Below, in pieces: positions 28,207 through 38,640 of a DNA stretch of 64,000 bases (positions are counted from its first letter, which is position 1; each line of letters begins with the position of its first letter). The notes beneath the pieces were generated by a model. The model ran no database searches, had not been told where the DNA came from, and saw only the letters and a list, made by a program, of their open reading frames with translations. Position numbers and translations under genes: made by a program. Source of the stretch: Brevipalpus yothersi (lineage: Eukaryota; Arthropoda; Arachnida; Trombidiformes; Tenuipalpidae); the NCBI GenBank assembly GCA_003956705.1, contig QZCP01000379.1:1-64000 (forward strand). The letters are read 5' to 3'.

Positions 28207-28452
28207 TCAATATTGTCGCTTGAAGTGTGTGAAAAAAGTGATTCCAACTTCGATGGTTCCACCTGACTTGTGGTCGTGGCAAGTGAACGGAGCCTGGTTC
28301 CTGAATCTCAGTCCATATCCTGAGTGCTCCTGCATCATGGTGATCACACTGTGACCGGCGTGATTGTCCACGATGTTTCCGGTTCCGCTGTGATCTATAC
28401 GTTTGTGTGTAATTAAGCGTTCTGGCGATTTCTCAATTGCGGTATCAACCAT
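28207..28452 (-). CDS. Candidate small intronless gene, 81 aa, family unknown
   Basis: The frame runs 81 codons from an ATG in a strong context (A at -3, G at +4). By hand count 43 of 81 third positions are G or C, which is high for this AT-rich window and typical of a used reading frame. A TATAAAA box lies about 145 bp upstream of the ATG on the same strand (28596-28602). The protein is His- and Gly-rich, with one Cys (residue 58), and ends in a Phe/Thr/Ile-rich segment resembling a beta strand. There is no obvious signal peptide or membrane segment. The frame stays open upstream to 28539, but that part has no ATG. No family was recognised and no function is proposed. It could also be an exon or a degenerate copy. 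Confidence 0.5.
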   Translation of the reverse strand: MVDTAIEKSPERLITHKRIDHSGTGNIVDNHAGHSVITMMQEHSGYGLRFRNQAPFTCHDHKSGGTIEVGITFFTHFKRQY

Positions 28453-28595
28453 GATTTTGGTGAGAATTTGTCTTGTAGCAAGTGTTGGGGTGGAGTTGGG
28501 AAAGCAGAACGAAATTGAAGCCGGAAAAGCTGTGTTCAAGAGAAAGACAGAGGGATAGAAAGAAAAAGAGAGATGTTGCTGGGGAATAATGTTGA

Positions 28596-28602
28596 TTTTA
28601 TA
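28596..28602 (-). promoter_or_regulatory. TATA box upstream of the 81-aa ORF
   Basis: A TATAAAA element on the minus strand would place transcription start near 28570, giving a leader of about 115-120 nt before the ATG at 28452. Position and orientation both fit the small ORF. Such heptamers are also common by chance in AT-rich DNA. Confidence 0.4.
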
Positions 28603-29252
28603 GTGATTTCAATTATAACCATTTCTCAAAGAGGTTGATAGATTAGAATGACCAGTTAGAGGTCAAAAAATTGGCCTCAATATGTGTGAATACTGAGGAA
28701 GAGGTTTGGCTTAGGAGAATCACAAAATAACAGTTATGATACAGAGTATCTCATTATTTCAGCATTTTTCCAAGGCTTATCTTCCTTCACCCCAATCAAG
28801 TTAAATCAGAATGTATTTGTTTTAATCATACTAATCAGTTATCAATATTTTGAGGGTTAGTGTACTCATTTTTGCAAATTGGAAATGTATTAACTCTTGG
28901 TCATCCTGCATCGAATTCATCTTGAGGCTCACAAGCGGTCGAAGACAAGTGCAGATTTATCCATCAACATGGGGTGATGAAGCAAGACGAATGAAGTGCA
29001 ATTTCGTTTCAATTAATCGGACAAGCAGTGCATAATCAAAAATGCTCGCAAGCTGGCCTCTCTTAACATGCAAGACGCAAGCTCAAAAGTTTGTGAATTG
29101 TAAATGTAACTAACAACTTGCAATGATACTTCATCTGTTTCATCTGATAGATCGAAATGATTTACTTGACCACTAAATCAAATCTATCACCTCTCTCATC
29201 GTCTCCTACTAGAGGCCTGTTCGGGCACTTGGCTTGGGCAGCCGCTCCACAT

Positions 29253-29256
<4 letters not shown>

Positions 29257-29286
<30 letters not shown>
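29257..29286. repeat. (CT)n microsatellite
   Basis: CT tract of about 30 bp followed by a degenerate CTTT/CTCC pyrimidine run to about 29330. Confidence 0.95.
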
Positions 29287-29289
<3 letters not shown>

Positions 29290-30023
29290 TTCCTCTCTCC
29301 CTTCCTCTTTCTCTTCCTCTTTCTTTCTCTCATCCGAAATGCTCATCTTCTCATCTCCAATCTCACATCATCCATCGCTCATTCAGTCTCTCTTGCAAAA
29401 CACAAGATGAGCTTGAAATGAGAGTAACGATACTGCTCTTATCATCATCATTGAAGCATTTTCTCGATAATTCAGTAAACTCACGCGAGCCTGTGATCTC
29501 GAATCACGAAGAGAGAGGAAAAATATGGGCTCATATTGATTGCGATTCTCTGATTCCTTCTTGTGTGTAAGCTATTTTTTGTTTCTCTCTCTTTTTTCTG
29601 AATTAATCGAGCATTACTATTACCAGGGCCATTGATCGTCATCTCTTTGCCTTTTTGTAATTGATCACGGAAGGCAGTTGAGATCAGTGAAAATCAGTAT
29701 CTCTTCACTCATCACTATTTTTTGCGAAAAACTTCTCATCAATGAATTACTTACTTCTGATGGGTATCTACAATCTTGATTCATTCATCTTGTTCAGTTT
29801 CACATCACATTTCTCAAATGCTACTCAATGAAACCGATGATATTCACTCTGTTAGAGTGTAGATTGAAAGCATGGGTTTCAATTTCAGAATAGAAGATGA
29901 ATGTACGATGGGATAAATTAAGGCTTCAAAAATGTGAGGAGATTCAGCATCAAACATTATGGATATTTACTCCCCCCAGTCACTGTTGTGAAAGCAATAT
30001 ACAATATACAATCTTGAGAAACT

Positions 30024-30028
<5 letters not shown>

Positions 30029-30091
<63 letters not shown>

Positions 30092-30112
30092 TAGATAGAT
30101 AGATAGATAGAA
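30029..30112. repeat. Compound (GA)n-(GATA)n microsatellite
   Basis: A 60-bp GA tract runs directly into about five GATA tetranucleotide units (30090-30112). Confidence 0.97.
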
Positions 30113-30513
30113 TATCAATTCTCTACCTTTATCATTCATTCTTATCTACAGTTTTGAAGTGAACTGTGAGAAACAGTTTTGTGTTCAGTAAGATACCTCG
30201 CTAGTTTGATCAAAAGAGATTGAAAAATCGTTAGATTTTCTACAGTCATCCAGTAAACTACTATCAGTTAAACAGGAAAAACAAGTAAGCGTTATTAGAG
30301 GAAAAGAGTGAAATAAACGGATGATGAGAATGAGATGAAATTAATACAGGACTCGTGTACCGCACGCGTTAGTCGCGTGTACTCGTTGATTACAATTAGC
30401 AGTCCATCTTTTCTTTGGATTCTCAAATCTACCACTCTTTTGGGGAATAGGTTTTCAGTAGAGTGGAAAGAATTTCACTTTCCATCAGCTCAATGTGAAG
30501 AATGGAACTCAAA

Positions 30514-30538
30514 TTGATCTACCAACCTGGTAGATCAA
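30514..30538. repeat. Perfect 11-bp hairpin
   Basis: The arm TTGATCTACCA and its exact reverse complement are separated by the 3-base loop ACC. It lies in intergenic DNA with no adjacent gene. It could be a protein-binding palindrome or chance. Confidence 0.85.
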
Positions 30539-31204
30539 CGATTATAGAGTGTTGTGACAGCTCAATATCGTTGTCAAATTTATCGACCATGTTTGACGAA
30601 TGGTGACATTATCCCTGAAGCTAGCCAATAGCCTGAGGCAACAAGCTGGTGAGAGAGAAAATAGATTCCAATAGGTACATTTGATCCACTCAAGGCTAAA
30701 GATATGAATAAAATTAGCGATGGTCATTCGTGCATTCCGGTGTGAGAAGAGCATTCCTGATCTCTGTCTATTATGTGGCCTGATGAGGTCAGGAGCATGC
30801 AAAATGAGCCAGAAAATGTCAACGCTATGCGGGTAATAGAACTTCGAGACCTGTCAATTTTAGCGAGTCTTATCCAGTCGCGTCTTCATCATCGCTTTTT
30901 ACACATCTTGTTACGACCAACAGCTACTTTTCCAATCAAGAGATTCACTCATCATACTCATGCATACGATACCTCAGGTGAGCAAATTAGCGTACACTTC
31001 AATGGACATTAACCGGTCCTAAATCACTATTTTGAAGTTGTCATGTCTAACTTTCTCTGTGCATAATTTGAAAAATAACGAACATTTCTTGAGCTTACTC
31101 ATGCGAAAAAATCATTTTTCCTACCTATGCTTCCACTGATGAAGTGATGAAAATTGGTCATATCAATTTTCACATGAAGTGAAAGCTTGCATTTTTCAAT
31201 GTTG

Positions 31205-31210
31205 TTTATT
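31205..31210 (-). terminator. Polyadenylation signal of p115 gene
   Basis: TTTATT on the plus strand reads AATAAA on the minus strand, about 140 nt beyond the p115 stop codon. Confidence 0.65.
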
Positions 31211-31346
31211 ATTGATCAGAAAAAAGTCGAGAAACTATGAATCATCAACAGATAAAAATTTATAGAGAATACAAAAGCTCTTTATAAACATTAGTCATGC
31301 AACAAGAGATAAATTTTTCCGAAACAGTTTCGAGGTTAGGAATTGT

Positions 31347-34163
31347 TCAGTTATGGTAATTCCCATCATGATAATGATGGGGTCCTCGGTAGTTGGAAGA
31401 CACAGTTCTTGGATCATGATACATTGGCTGATGATAGGTAGGTTGCCTATATTGGTCAGGATTGACAGGATTGGTAGGATGATATTGTCCATAATGTTGA
31501 GGCATTTGAATACTAACAGGGTGAGGGTTCTGAGCAACATAGCTTTGGGCTTTGAATATTGCCAACTGGTCCGAAATCTGTTGGTATGCAGATGTAAGGT
31601 TCTGGTTCTCTTTTGTATAACGTTCAATCTCAGATTTGAGAGTCTCAACCTCATTTTTCAGAACAGAAATATCATCATCTTTTCGTCTCACTATTTCCGT
31701 AAGCTCGGATATTTGAGATTGAGGGTCAGTTTCGTTTTGGACGATTTTCACCATCAAATCTACGAATAGATAAAATAGTTAACTTACCCTCGAAGCTCTG
31801 ATTGCTTAGACATACCTGTTAATTTTTGGATTTTTTTACAAAAATCATAGTCGAAAATTAGCTGCTCTTCTTCGAAAATCCTTATTTGGGGCTTTGAAAC
31901 AGCGTGGCTGTAGAAATCACTTTCGAGTATGAACCTCAATTTTTGACAGAAAAGTTCCACCCCTACTCTTCTAATCAATGCTAGTATATCATCTTTGTTA
32001 TTGTGCTCCACTGAGCCATCATTGAATAGAAAACAAAGGCCCAATAAATAGGCACATAGTCCTTGAACAATTATTTCGGAATCATCTCCACCTCTTGAGG
32101 CGAATTCAGAATGGATGAAAGTTTTTCTGGGATCTAGTTTAATGAATTCTCTCACCGCTTGTGGACAATCATCCATCCAGTAGGAGAGAAACATTATAAA
32201 ACCAATTTGAGATTGATGTTTGGGGAAGTTACGAATCATCATGAAGCATTGTTCCATGAGTGGTTTTGGATTTCCCTCTTCATCTTTGAATAGGCTAACT
32301 TTCAGAAGATTTTCTTTCTGAGCGGTGTTATCCAAAATAGCATGACTCAAAAAATTACATAGAAACCAGTGGGTCAACGGTTGAATAGATCGAAAACTTT
32401 CTGATATGAGTTCACAGAGATCATTTTGGGATTTCAGGAGTGAATCAATGACCATTTCTTGAATTTCTGGGTTTCGATACACTAGACATTGGAAGCAGTA
32501 AAGAGCAGAACAACGGAGCTGGAGAAGATTTTTTGAGCTAACCATGAGATCCAGTAAACAAACAACAAGCGGAGTGGAAGACCTTTCGTCAAAAATGCTT
32601 TTGAAAAATTTCTGATTTTCAGGATTCCCTCTTATGATTTCTCCGATGGCATTTAGCATCTAGAACAATAATTCGAAGAGAAATTAATCAAATACAATGA
32701 CATCCTCTTACATTTTGAAGATATCGGACTCACTTCTTGTATGATACTAGGATGAGGCTTTTCGAAGAAAGCCTCACAAAGCTTAGTCAAAATTCCAGAT
32801 GATTTTATGGCATCTTGACAAGACCGAGCAAGATTTTCCAAGTTGGAGGGTGAAACAAGCAGTCGTATTATGTGTAAAGTGAGGATTAGATTCGTTTTGG
32901 TGTTCAATATGTTGTCTATACCCCAATCTGTAGACTTTATAAGTGCACTGAAACTTTTTATATGATCCTTGAAAGATCCTTGCGTGAGATCATTATTCCT
33001 GAGCAAATTAAAGAGTAGCATTAAGCAATCTCCAACGATCACACCTGAAAGAAAATTTAAGAAGAAAGAGAGAGAAAGAGTTAAAATATACCCTCGAACC
33101 TTAAAGTTCGCTACCCTACCTCCAGCTGGGTATCCTTCAACTTCAAGCATATTGATGAGACGAGAAAAAGCATTCTCATGTGCTGCGATTGGTGTTTGAA
33201 TTTTAGCATTATTTGATGCCAAATATTTCAGTAACGATATGGCATCAAGTCTGATATGATCTCTAAAATCCTCTAACAAATCGAAGAGAGTTGGAATACC
33301 CATATCGGTGTTGAAAACAAATTCTTGAACTCCTCTCGGCTTAATTCTTGCAAAAGTCATAAAGAGTTTCAATGCATCCCCACGGAATCGAGAATCTAGA
33401 TAATCTTTGTCTTTGATCATATCGAAAATCACTTGTAGATTTTCATCTTTTTTGATGAAAACCTCGGTAAAAATTGTCCCTAGGGCATCATGCCCTATCA
33501 ATTGTCCACTTTCAGTTTCATAAGATTCACCTTCAAAAAAAGAGATAAAGGATGTGAATTTCTTGATAAATCATAGATTAGGTCTTACGAGAGAGAAGAA
33601 ATTGATCGAGTGAACAGGTAAACTTGACCTTCAAGAAAGCTTATCGAGTAAGGGATATGATTCTATTGCTGTTTACATGACTGATAAGATGGAATGCAAG
33701 CGTCAGCACTTCATGACTACAAAATAGATTTAAGATTTTGAAATGAGCAAATGCGGAATACGGAATCCAATTTATGATTAGAGACCATAGAATCACCTGA
33801 TATAATGTGGTGTAGAATGGCAAGCAAATCTCCGACTATTTCGCTGTCTCCTCGATCATTTTTCAATGTTTGCACCAAAACGTCCATGGCAAGAGAGCCA
33901 ACTTCTTTCCTATGTCTTTCACAGAGCTCTCGCAATTTTTTACAATTAAGACGTCTATCCTCCAAAAGAGTTGAGATTTCCAATCTATTTATCACTTTTT
34001 GTATCTATCAAGCATAAAATCATGATGGTCAATGGAAAGTATGCAATATCAGAGGGAACACAATTCAATTTCATACCTCATCGTGAACAGTAACACGATC
34101 TCCCTCATCTGGTTCACCAAGAATATTACTGATGGCCCCAAAAACTGTTCTGAAGGAATCCAT
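31347..34163 (-). CDS. p115: General vesicular transport factor p115 (Uso1)
   Basis: Golgi tether acting in ER-to-Golgi and intra-Golgi transport with Rab1, SNAREs and golgins. Six exons join in frame: 34163-34077, 34004-33797, 33530-33120, 33044-32734, 32659-31816, 31759-31347, giving 757 aa. Introns are 72, 266, 75, 74 and 56 bp with GT/AG ends. Residues 1 to about 620 match the armadillo-like Uso1 head: STLLEDRR near the start, DSEI, the ALYCFQC motif, IVQGLCA, and a match of IIQE|MLNAIGEIIRG across the fourth splice. After a single coiled-coil stretch (about 633-692) the protein ends in a Pro/His/Tyr/Asn-rich tail (693-757). Animal p115 is usually over 900 aa with a long coiled coil and an acidic end, so the C-terminus is much reduced. 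The family assignment is certain. Confidence 0.97.
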
Positions 34164-34809
34164 TGGATTATGGAATGAATTGAAGATAAAAATGAACACA
34201 AGCAGAAAATGTTAAATATACACAAACAGAGTTAAAAAAAATTCCAAAACAAGTGATCAAGTGATCAAAAAATCAAAACAACTTGTAAGCTCGTGTAAAC
34301 AAAACAAAACAAAGCAATCGGTGCGCCGCCTGATTTGATTGGCCATACTTCCAACCATCAACGTTCATGCTACGATAAAAGTTCAAGCTCGATAATCGTT
34401 GTCAGAATTAGAATTCTTTCGGAATGTTCGAATCCTCAGCGTGGACAATGGATATTCTCGATTCTATTGGTCCACAAATGAAATCGATTAACGGAATATT
34501 GGAAAGAGAGACTTGAAGCTTAAATTTGTTGATAGATTCTGATGAATTCGAATTTTTATTCCCATAAGAAGATTCTCGTTCAATTTTCGCTTAAATACGT
34601 AAGAATTGTACAATAATGATAACTAGAAAAAAAATACAATAACATCTACAAGCCTGAAGGTGATGTAAGTAGTGAAGAAATAAATGATGGACTAGGAGAA
34701 ATTTGGCTATTGCGAGAAATTTTGTGGATAAAATGATGAAATTATAGTCGATCGTAATCAATTATGATAAGAGAGTAGTCACGAGTTAATACGGCATATC
34801 TTTGGACTT
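34164..34809. promoter_or_regulatory. p115 upstream / promoter region
   Basis: This AT-rich interval separates the p115 start from the presumed 3' end of the upstream coiled-coil gene. A GC-richer patch (about 34318-34345) precedes the p115 ATG by 160-180 bp. No TATA box in a convincing position was seen and no other gene is visible. Confidence 0.4.
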
Positions 34810-34815
34810 TTTATT
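34810..34815 (-). terminator. Possible polyadenylation signal of coiled-coil gene
   Basis: Minus-strand AATAAA about 320 nt beyond the stop of the 209-aa coiled-coil gene. It is the nearest exact hexamer found downstream. Confidence 0.4.
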
Positions 34816-35133
34816 GCTCCAATTGAAATATTTAGGTGATTATCAATTTAAATATATGATTCTAAGTCAGACAATGACAGTGATTGCGCTCAAGTATTGG
34901 GTACAATGAGCAGATAAAATGGGAACCAATTCCAAGGATAAATTTGAGAGTAAACACATTCATGCATATGTTTCTTAAAAATGATCAATAAGACCGAAAA
35001 CACCATAAGTTATGTAGATAATCAACTATCGATTTCTCCCAGCTTCATAATATGATTATGTGGGGGTGTAAATAGAAAATACATATATAAATAGATCGAT
35101 TTTAAATCGATATAAACATGCAATTCAATGATT

Positions 35134-35763
35134 CTAATTTTGGCAATCAGAGGCTACACCATTCGATTGTTTAAGTCTCTGAAGCAATTTCTCGTTAATT
35201 TTTTCTAGAGCTTGTGTAAGTTCTCTCGCAGCTTTTTCTCGAGTCAAATGAGATTGTTTTGCATCTTCAAATTGCTGTTTCTGTTCGGCTAGCATTTGTT
35301 CTTTCTTCTCCAGCGCTTCACACAATTCATTCACGTAGGCTTCAAGAGATGCCTTCTCTCGGGAACAATCATTATACTTGCTTTTCATCATCTCCAAATC
35401 ATTGAGGGCACTTTCTTTCAACAATTGGGCTTGTTCATTGAATGAATTCCATACGCTAAACTTTTCATTTATCAGATAGGCAGCTTTTTGCTCCGAATTT
35501 TTTAGTCTCTCCAAGCTGATCAGCAATTTGTCTTGTAATTTTTGATTTTCTTTGATAAGAGTTTCTTTTTCACGCTTAGCTTCCTCACTTGATTTGAGTT
35601 CCTCTTGTGATTCAAAAAGTTGAGCTTTTATTTCTTGTAGCTCAGATCGCAGAGCATCTCGTTCATTTTTCATACTGCGAGCTTCCAATTTACACGAATT
35701 CTTTTCCGTTTCCAGATCATATGCTCGCTTTTTCAATACCTCCAATTCTTTGTTAATATCCAT
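35134..35763 (-). CDS. Coiled-coil protein, 209 aa, family not recognised
   Basis: A single open frame encodes a Glu/Lys/Leu/Gln-rich protein predicted to be helical coiled coil over roughly residues 3-195. A break around residues 99-110 (FSVWNSFNE) contains the only Trp. The final segment is polar and non-helical. There is no signal peptide or membrane segment. The ATG follows an in-frame TAG, so it is the first possible start unless the preceding TTTAG is a splice acceptor. It lies upstream of p115 on the same strand and divergent from insomniac. TACC, SIKE/FGFR1OP2 and NDEL1 patterns were considered and did not fit. The role is unknown; cytoskeletal or Golgi scaffolding would be guesswork. 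Confidence 0.82.
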   Translation of the reverse strand: MDINKELEVLKKRAYDLETEKNSCKLEARSMKNERDALRSELQEIKAQLFESQEELKSSEEAKREKETLIKENQKLQDKLLISLERLKNSEQKAAYLINEKFSVWNSFNEQAQLLKESALNDLEMMKSKYNDCSREKASLEAYVNELCEALEKKEQMLAEQKQQFEDAKQSHLTREKAARELTQALEKINEKLLQRLKQSNGVASDCQN

Positions 35764-36480
35764 CTAAACGGTGGCAACCAAAAATTGATCCAAAGCATGC
35801 ACCTTACACCTGCTATCTGTACATTGCCCACATTAGTCAGCAAGATGTGTCCTGATTCACCAAATCAAAAGTGAACATATACATATACATACGCACGCAA
35901 TTGAATCACGGAAACAAAAAGTAAAATAGAGAGAGAATGTTGAGAAAATACTAGAGTGAACAAATGTCAACAATAAAATTCGGTTAACTTTAACATTAAT
36001 TAAATTTGATAGCAATCAGAACATCATTAGAAAATCGATCGACTGTGAACAAAATTGTGTCACAATATTGAATTTTAATCAAAAAACACTAGAACTTATT
36101 ACTATTCTCTTTTGATCAGAATTCTGATTCAAAAATTAAATCATCTAGAAAGTGTCAAGTTAAGCTTACTAAATGTTGAAGATTTTCAGCTCCATCTCAC
36201 GAGTATCACTTTTCTTTCAGGTCAATCCAAACCTTTCAATCTAGATTCTCTTGATTTAAGACTGTGTGTTTTTGGTAGACACAGTGGTTGATATTTGATT
36301 GCTTGCAATGTTTTAATTTAATTGTGCTTTATTTACAAGATCTTGTGGTTATTATAAAAGGGTCTAGTTTTAGATTCTTTTGGTGAAAAATTTTCCATCC
36401 CATCTTGGTGTTGTTGGGTTTTTTGGGTTTTCCACGATAAGGTAGTGTGATTTTTGTCTCTCTCTCTCCACTTCTTGAGT
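35764..36480. promoter_or_regulatory. Divergent upstream region of coiled-coil gene and insomniac
   Basis: AT-rich intergenic DNA lies between the minus-strand coiled-coil start and the presumed non-coding first exon of insomniac. A short pyrimidine run (CT) occurs at about 36456-36470. No coding potential was seen. The transcription starts cannot be fixed from sequence. Confidence 0.45.
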
Positions 36481-36528
36481 CATCTGGAAGTCGAAGCATT
36501 GCAAGCCTCGCCTATCGTAAACTGTCAG

Positions 36529-36772
36529 GTAAATTGAATTGTAAGAATTCTTCCATCGATCTGAAGGATTAATAGGTATGCAAGTGTATGGCTAGGTTTC
36601 TTTGGTGTTATTATGGTTCATTAGCTTTGGTGAGTTGTGTAGAGCATTCAAGATGTGTACTGTGGATGGTTGTTTAATTTTTGCTCCAATTCAACAACAA
36701 AATCCTTTAAATCAATCTACTCATTTTTATAAATAACTTATACGTTTTCTTGATTGATTTCTTTTTTTTCAG
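36529..36772 (+). other. Intron in the 5' UTR of insomniac
   Basis: A donor GTCAG|GTAAAT at 36528/36529 and an acceptor with a long T tract ending TTTTCAG at 36772 bracket this 244-bp interval. The coding ATG lies 62 bases into the next exon. The intron is inferred from splice signals only. Confidence 0.55.
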
Positions 36773-36833
36773 CTGCCCAAATCATTACTTAAGGAATCCA
36801 TTTTTCGGATTCATTTATATCGATCATCAAATC

Positions 36834-37463
36834 ATGGATATGAATGGTACCTCTCACCCGGCTATCGACCGGGTGTGTAGCTGTCAAAGTACTAAGATGC
36901 AGGAAAAATGGGTTCGATTAAACGTCGGTGGTACCTTGTTCATGGCCACTCGCCAAACTTTGTGTAAAGATCCCCAATCTTTTATTTATCGCCTTTGTTT
37001 GGGAGATTCTTCTCTAGACAGTGATAGAGATGAGACTGGAGCCATTCTAATTGATCGTGATCCTTCTTACTTTGGTCCGGTTCTAAACTTTTTGCGTCAT
37101 GGTAAACTCATCATGAACAAGGATATATCCGTTGAAGGCGTTTTGGAGGAAGCCGAATTTTACGGAATTACAGATCTCATCAAAATATGCAAGCAACAGA
37201 TATCAGAACGTAATTCTCTGCCGCGTAAGGAACCAATGAAACATGTTTATCGAGTAATCCAGTGTCATGAAGATGAACTAACCCAAATGGTATCAACCAT
37301 GTCTGATGGATGGAAATTTGAGCAATTGATTTATACTCATAATCCTAACTCCTATGGAGAGCCTGAGTTTATCTGCATCGTTTCACGTGAATGTGCAGAC
37401 TCAAGAAGTAATGAATCGAATGACAAGGCCAAAATTATTCAACAAAAGGCTTCCAGAATGTGA
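36834..37463 (+). CDS. inc: Insomniac / KCTD2-5-17 family BTB adaptor
   Basis: Substrate adaptor for Cullin-3 ubiquitin ligase. The Drosophila orthologue Insomniac regulates sleep and synaptic function. The frame encodes 209 aa, close to family length. The BTB/T1 domain spans about residues 26-120 and opens with WVRLNVGG. Family blocks include [34 protein letters not shown] and EEAEFYGI. The C-terminal signature [27 protein letters not shown] and the terminal ARM-like ASRM ending (KASRM) identify the KCTD2/5/17 branch. The coding part is intronless. ATG 36834 was chosen because the frame upstream runs into a splice acceptor at 36772 and has no earlier ATG. It converges on rictor. Confidence 0.97.
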   Translation: MDMNGTSHPAIDRVCSCQSTKMQEKWVRLNVGGTLFMATRQTLCKDPQSFIYRLCLGDSSLDSDRDETGAILIDRDPSYFGPVLNFLRHGKLIMNKDISVEGVLEEAEFYGITDLIKICKQQISERNSLPRKEPMKHVYRVIQCHEDELTQMVSTMSDGWKFEQLIYTHNPNSYGEPEFICIVSRECADSRSNESNDKAKIIQQKASRM

Positions 37464-38640
37464 TCTTGAAGGCTGAGCAACTGATTCTACGGTTGATTTT
37501 GTATTTGATTGCCATGGTCTTGAGGAAAGATGGTAAAGAAATGAGGAAAAAGTGAGTCAATGGATTGGTACGCAGCTCAGATGAATTATTGACTCAGTGG
37601 CACTGACCAACGTTGAAATAAAGAATTTGTTCGTGAGACTCGCTTTATTACTATGGTTTCAATAACAGCAATTGCTTCATTGAAAACGTCAGATGTGCAA
37701 AGCTTTTTAAATCACATTCTTCATCTTACTCTCCTCTCTTTCTCTCCCCCTTTCTATTTGTCTTTCTCTCTCCCACTAATTCTATTCAAGCACATTCTTG
37801 ATAATTGTTATACAACTGAGTAAAATTTACACTTCGTCGAATTTGAATCATAACACTCTAGGCATATAGCCAAGAGAATGTTCATCATCTTTTACCAGCA
37901 ATCTCTGATTGTGATTACAATGATAGAGCCACCACAGTGATTCCATTAAAATAAGGATTTCCGAAATATCGAAGCAAACACACACTTTCTCTTTCTTCTC
38001 ATAATTTCCTCCCATTACTTAATTGATTCCAATTTCAAACGTCACACTCTATGCTTAAACATTGCGAAAATGCCCTCAGCTTATACATCACATGACAATA
38101 TTCTTCCTCGAGTCCTTGGCTGGAATATGCAAGTCCTCTGTTCTGCATTTTTGGATGAATTTTTCGTATATTAAAAATGAAATGGAACTGAAAACAAAAA
38201 TTTCATTCAGTAGAGAGAAAATGGCAGTGAATTTTACTTGTGTGGAAGCCGATCGAAAAAGAAAACAGAAGAGATTACGGAAGAATAGCAAAATAAACTA
38301 TGTAATTTACATATTTAGGTTTCCTTCTCTCTAGATCTCTCTAGATCTCTTGAGAATAATGTTTTTCAATCATGGTGTAAATTAATCTTGAGAGCAATCT
38401 ATAAGATTCCAAGTTAAGAAGTTATCAACAATCGATGCCACAAGACAACTTAACACAACTTAAGGAAGCAAAAATAAGCTCGATGATGAATCGAAGTAGG
38501 CTCCATGTTCGCTCGTCTACTCCAGCCATCGTCGCTTCTGAGACCATTTTGAAAAGTTTTTGTTGACTTGCTGAGAAAACAGTCAGGAGTGTCGAGCAAT
38601 TACTTGTAATCAGGCAGTTTATGGAAGTGAAAAGTCGAGA
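37464..38640. other. Intergenic region between convergent inc and rictor
   Basis: Contains the inc polyadenylation signal and a CT-rich patch (37730-37775). Short tandem CTCTCTAGAT units occur at about 38326-38350. Two overlapping frames near 38062-38334 have no recognisable content. No gene was seen. Confidence 0.6.
37617..37622 (+). terminator. Polyadenylation signal of insomniac
   Basis: AATAAA about 155 nt beyond the stop codon, in the right orientation. Confidence 0.75.

Larger units (their letters stand above)
28603..31204. other. Intergenic stretch with repeats and palindromes
   Basis: No gene was recognised. The stretch contains a CT tract (29257-29286), a GA/GATA compound microsatellite (30029-30112), a CpG-rich patch (30355-30385) and a perfect hairpin (30514-30538). 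Open frames here lack conserved motifs. Confidence 0.6.

Noticed and set aside
32704..32733. Alternative donor AAAT|GTAAGAG for p115 exon 4
   Set aside because: The earlier donor GAA|GTGAGT gives a gap-free match to the family across the junction; the later one inserts extra residues.
32969..33199. Plus-strand 76-codon frame
   Set aside because: Antisense of p115 exons and a 75-bp intron.
33717..33796. Extension of p115 exon 2 beyond 33797
   Set aside because: The frame continues but loses similarity. The donor TCAG|GTGATT joins in phase to the conserved exon 3.
34424..34436. GTTCGAATCC, a perfect tRNA B-box
   Set aside because: No A-box at the right distance, no T-stem pairing and no acceptor stem, so not a tRNA.
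35134..35763. Coiled-coil ORF as the missing C-terminal part of p115
   Set aside because: It lies upstream (5') of p115 on the same strand with its own start and stop, so it cannot be the C-terminal exon.
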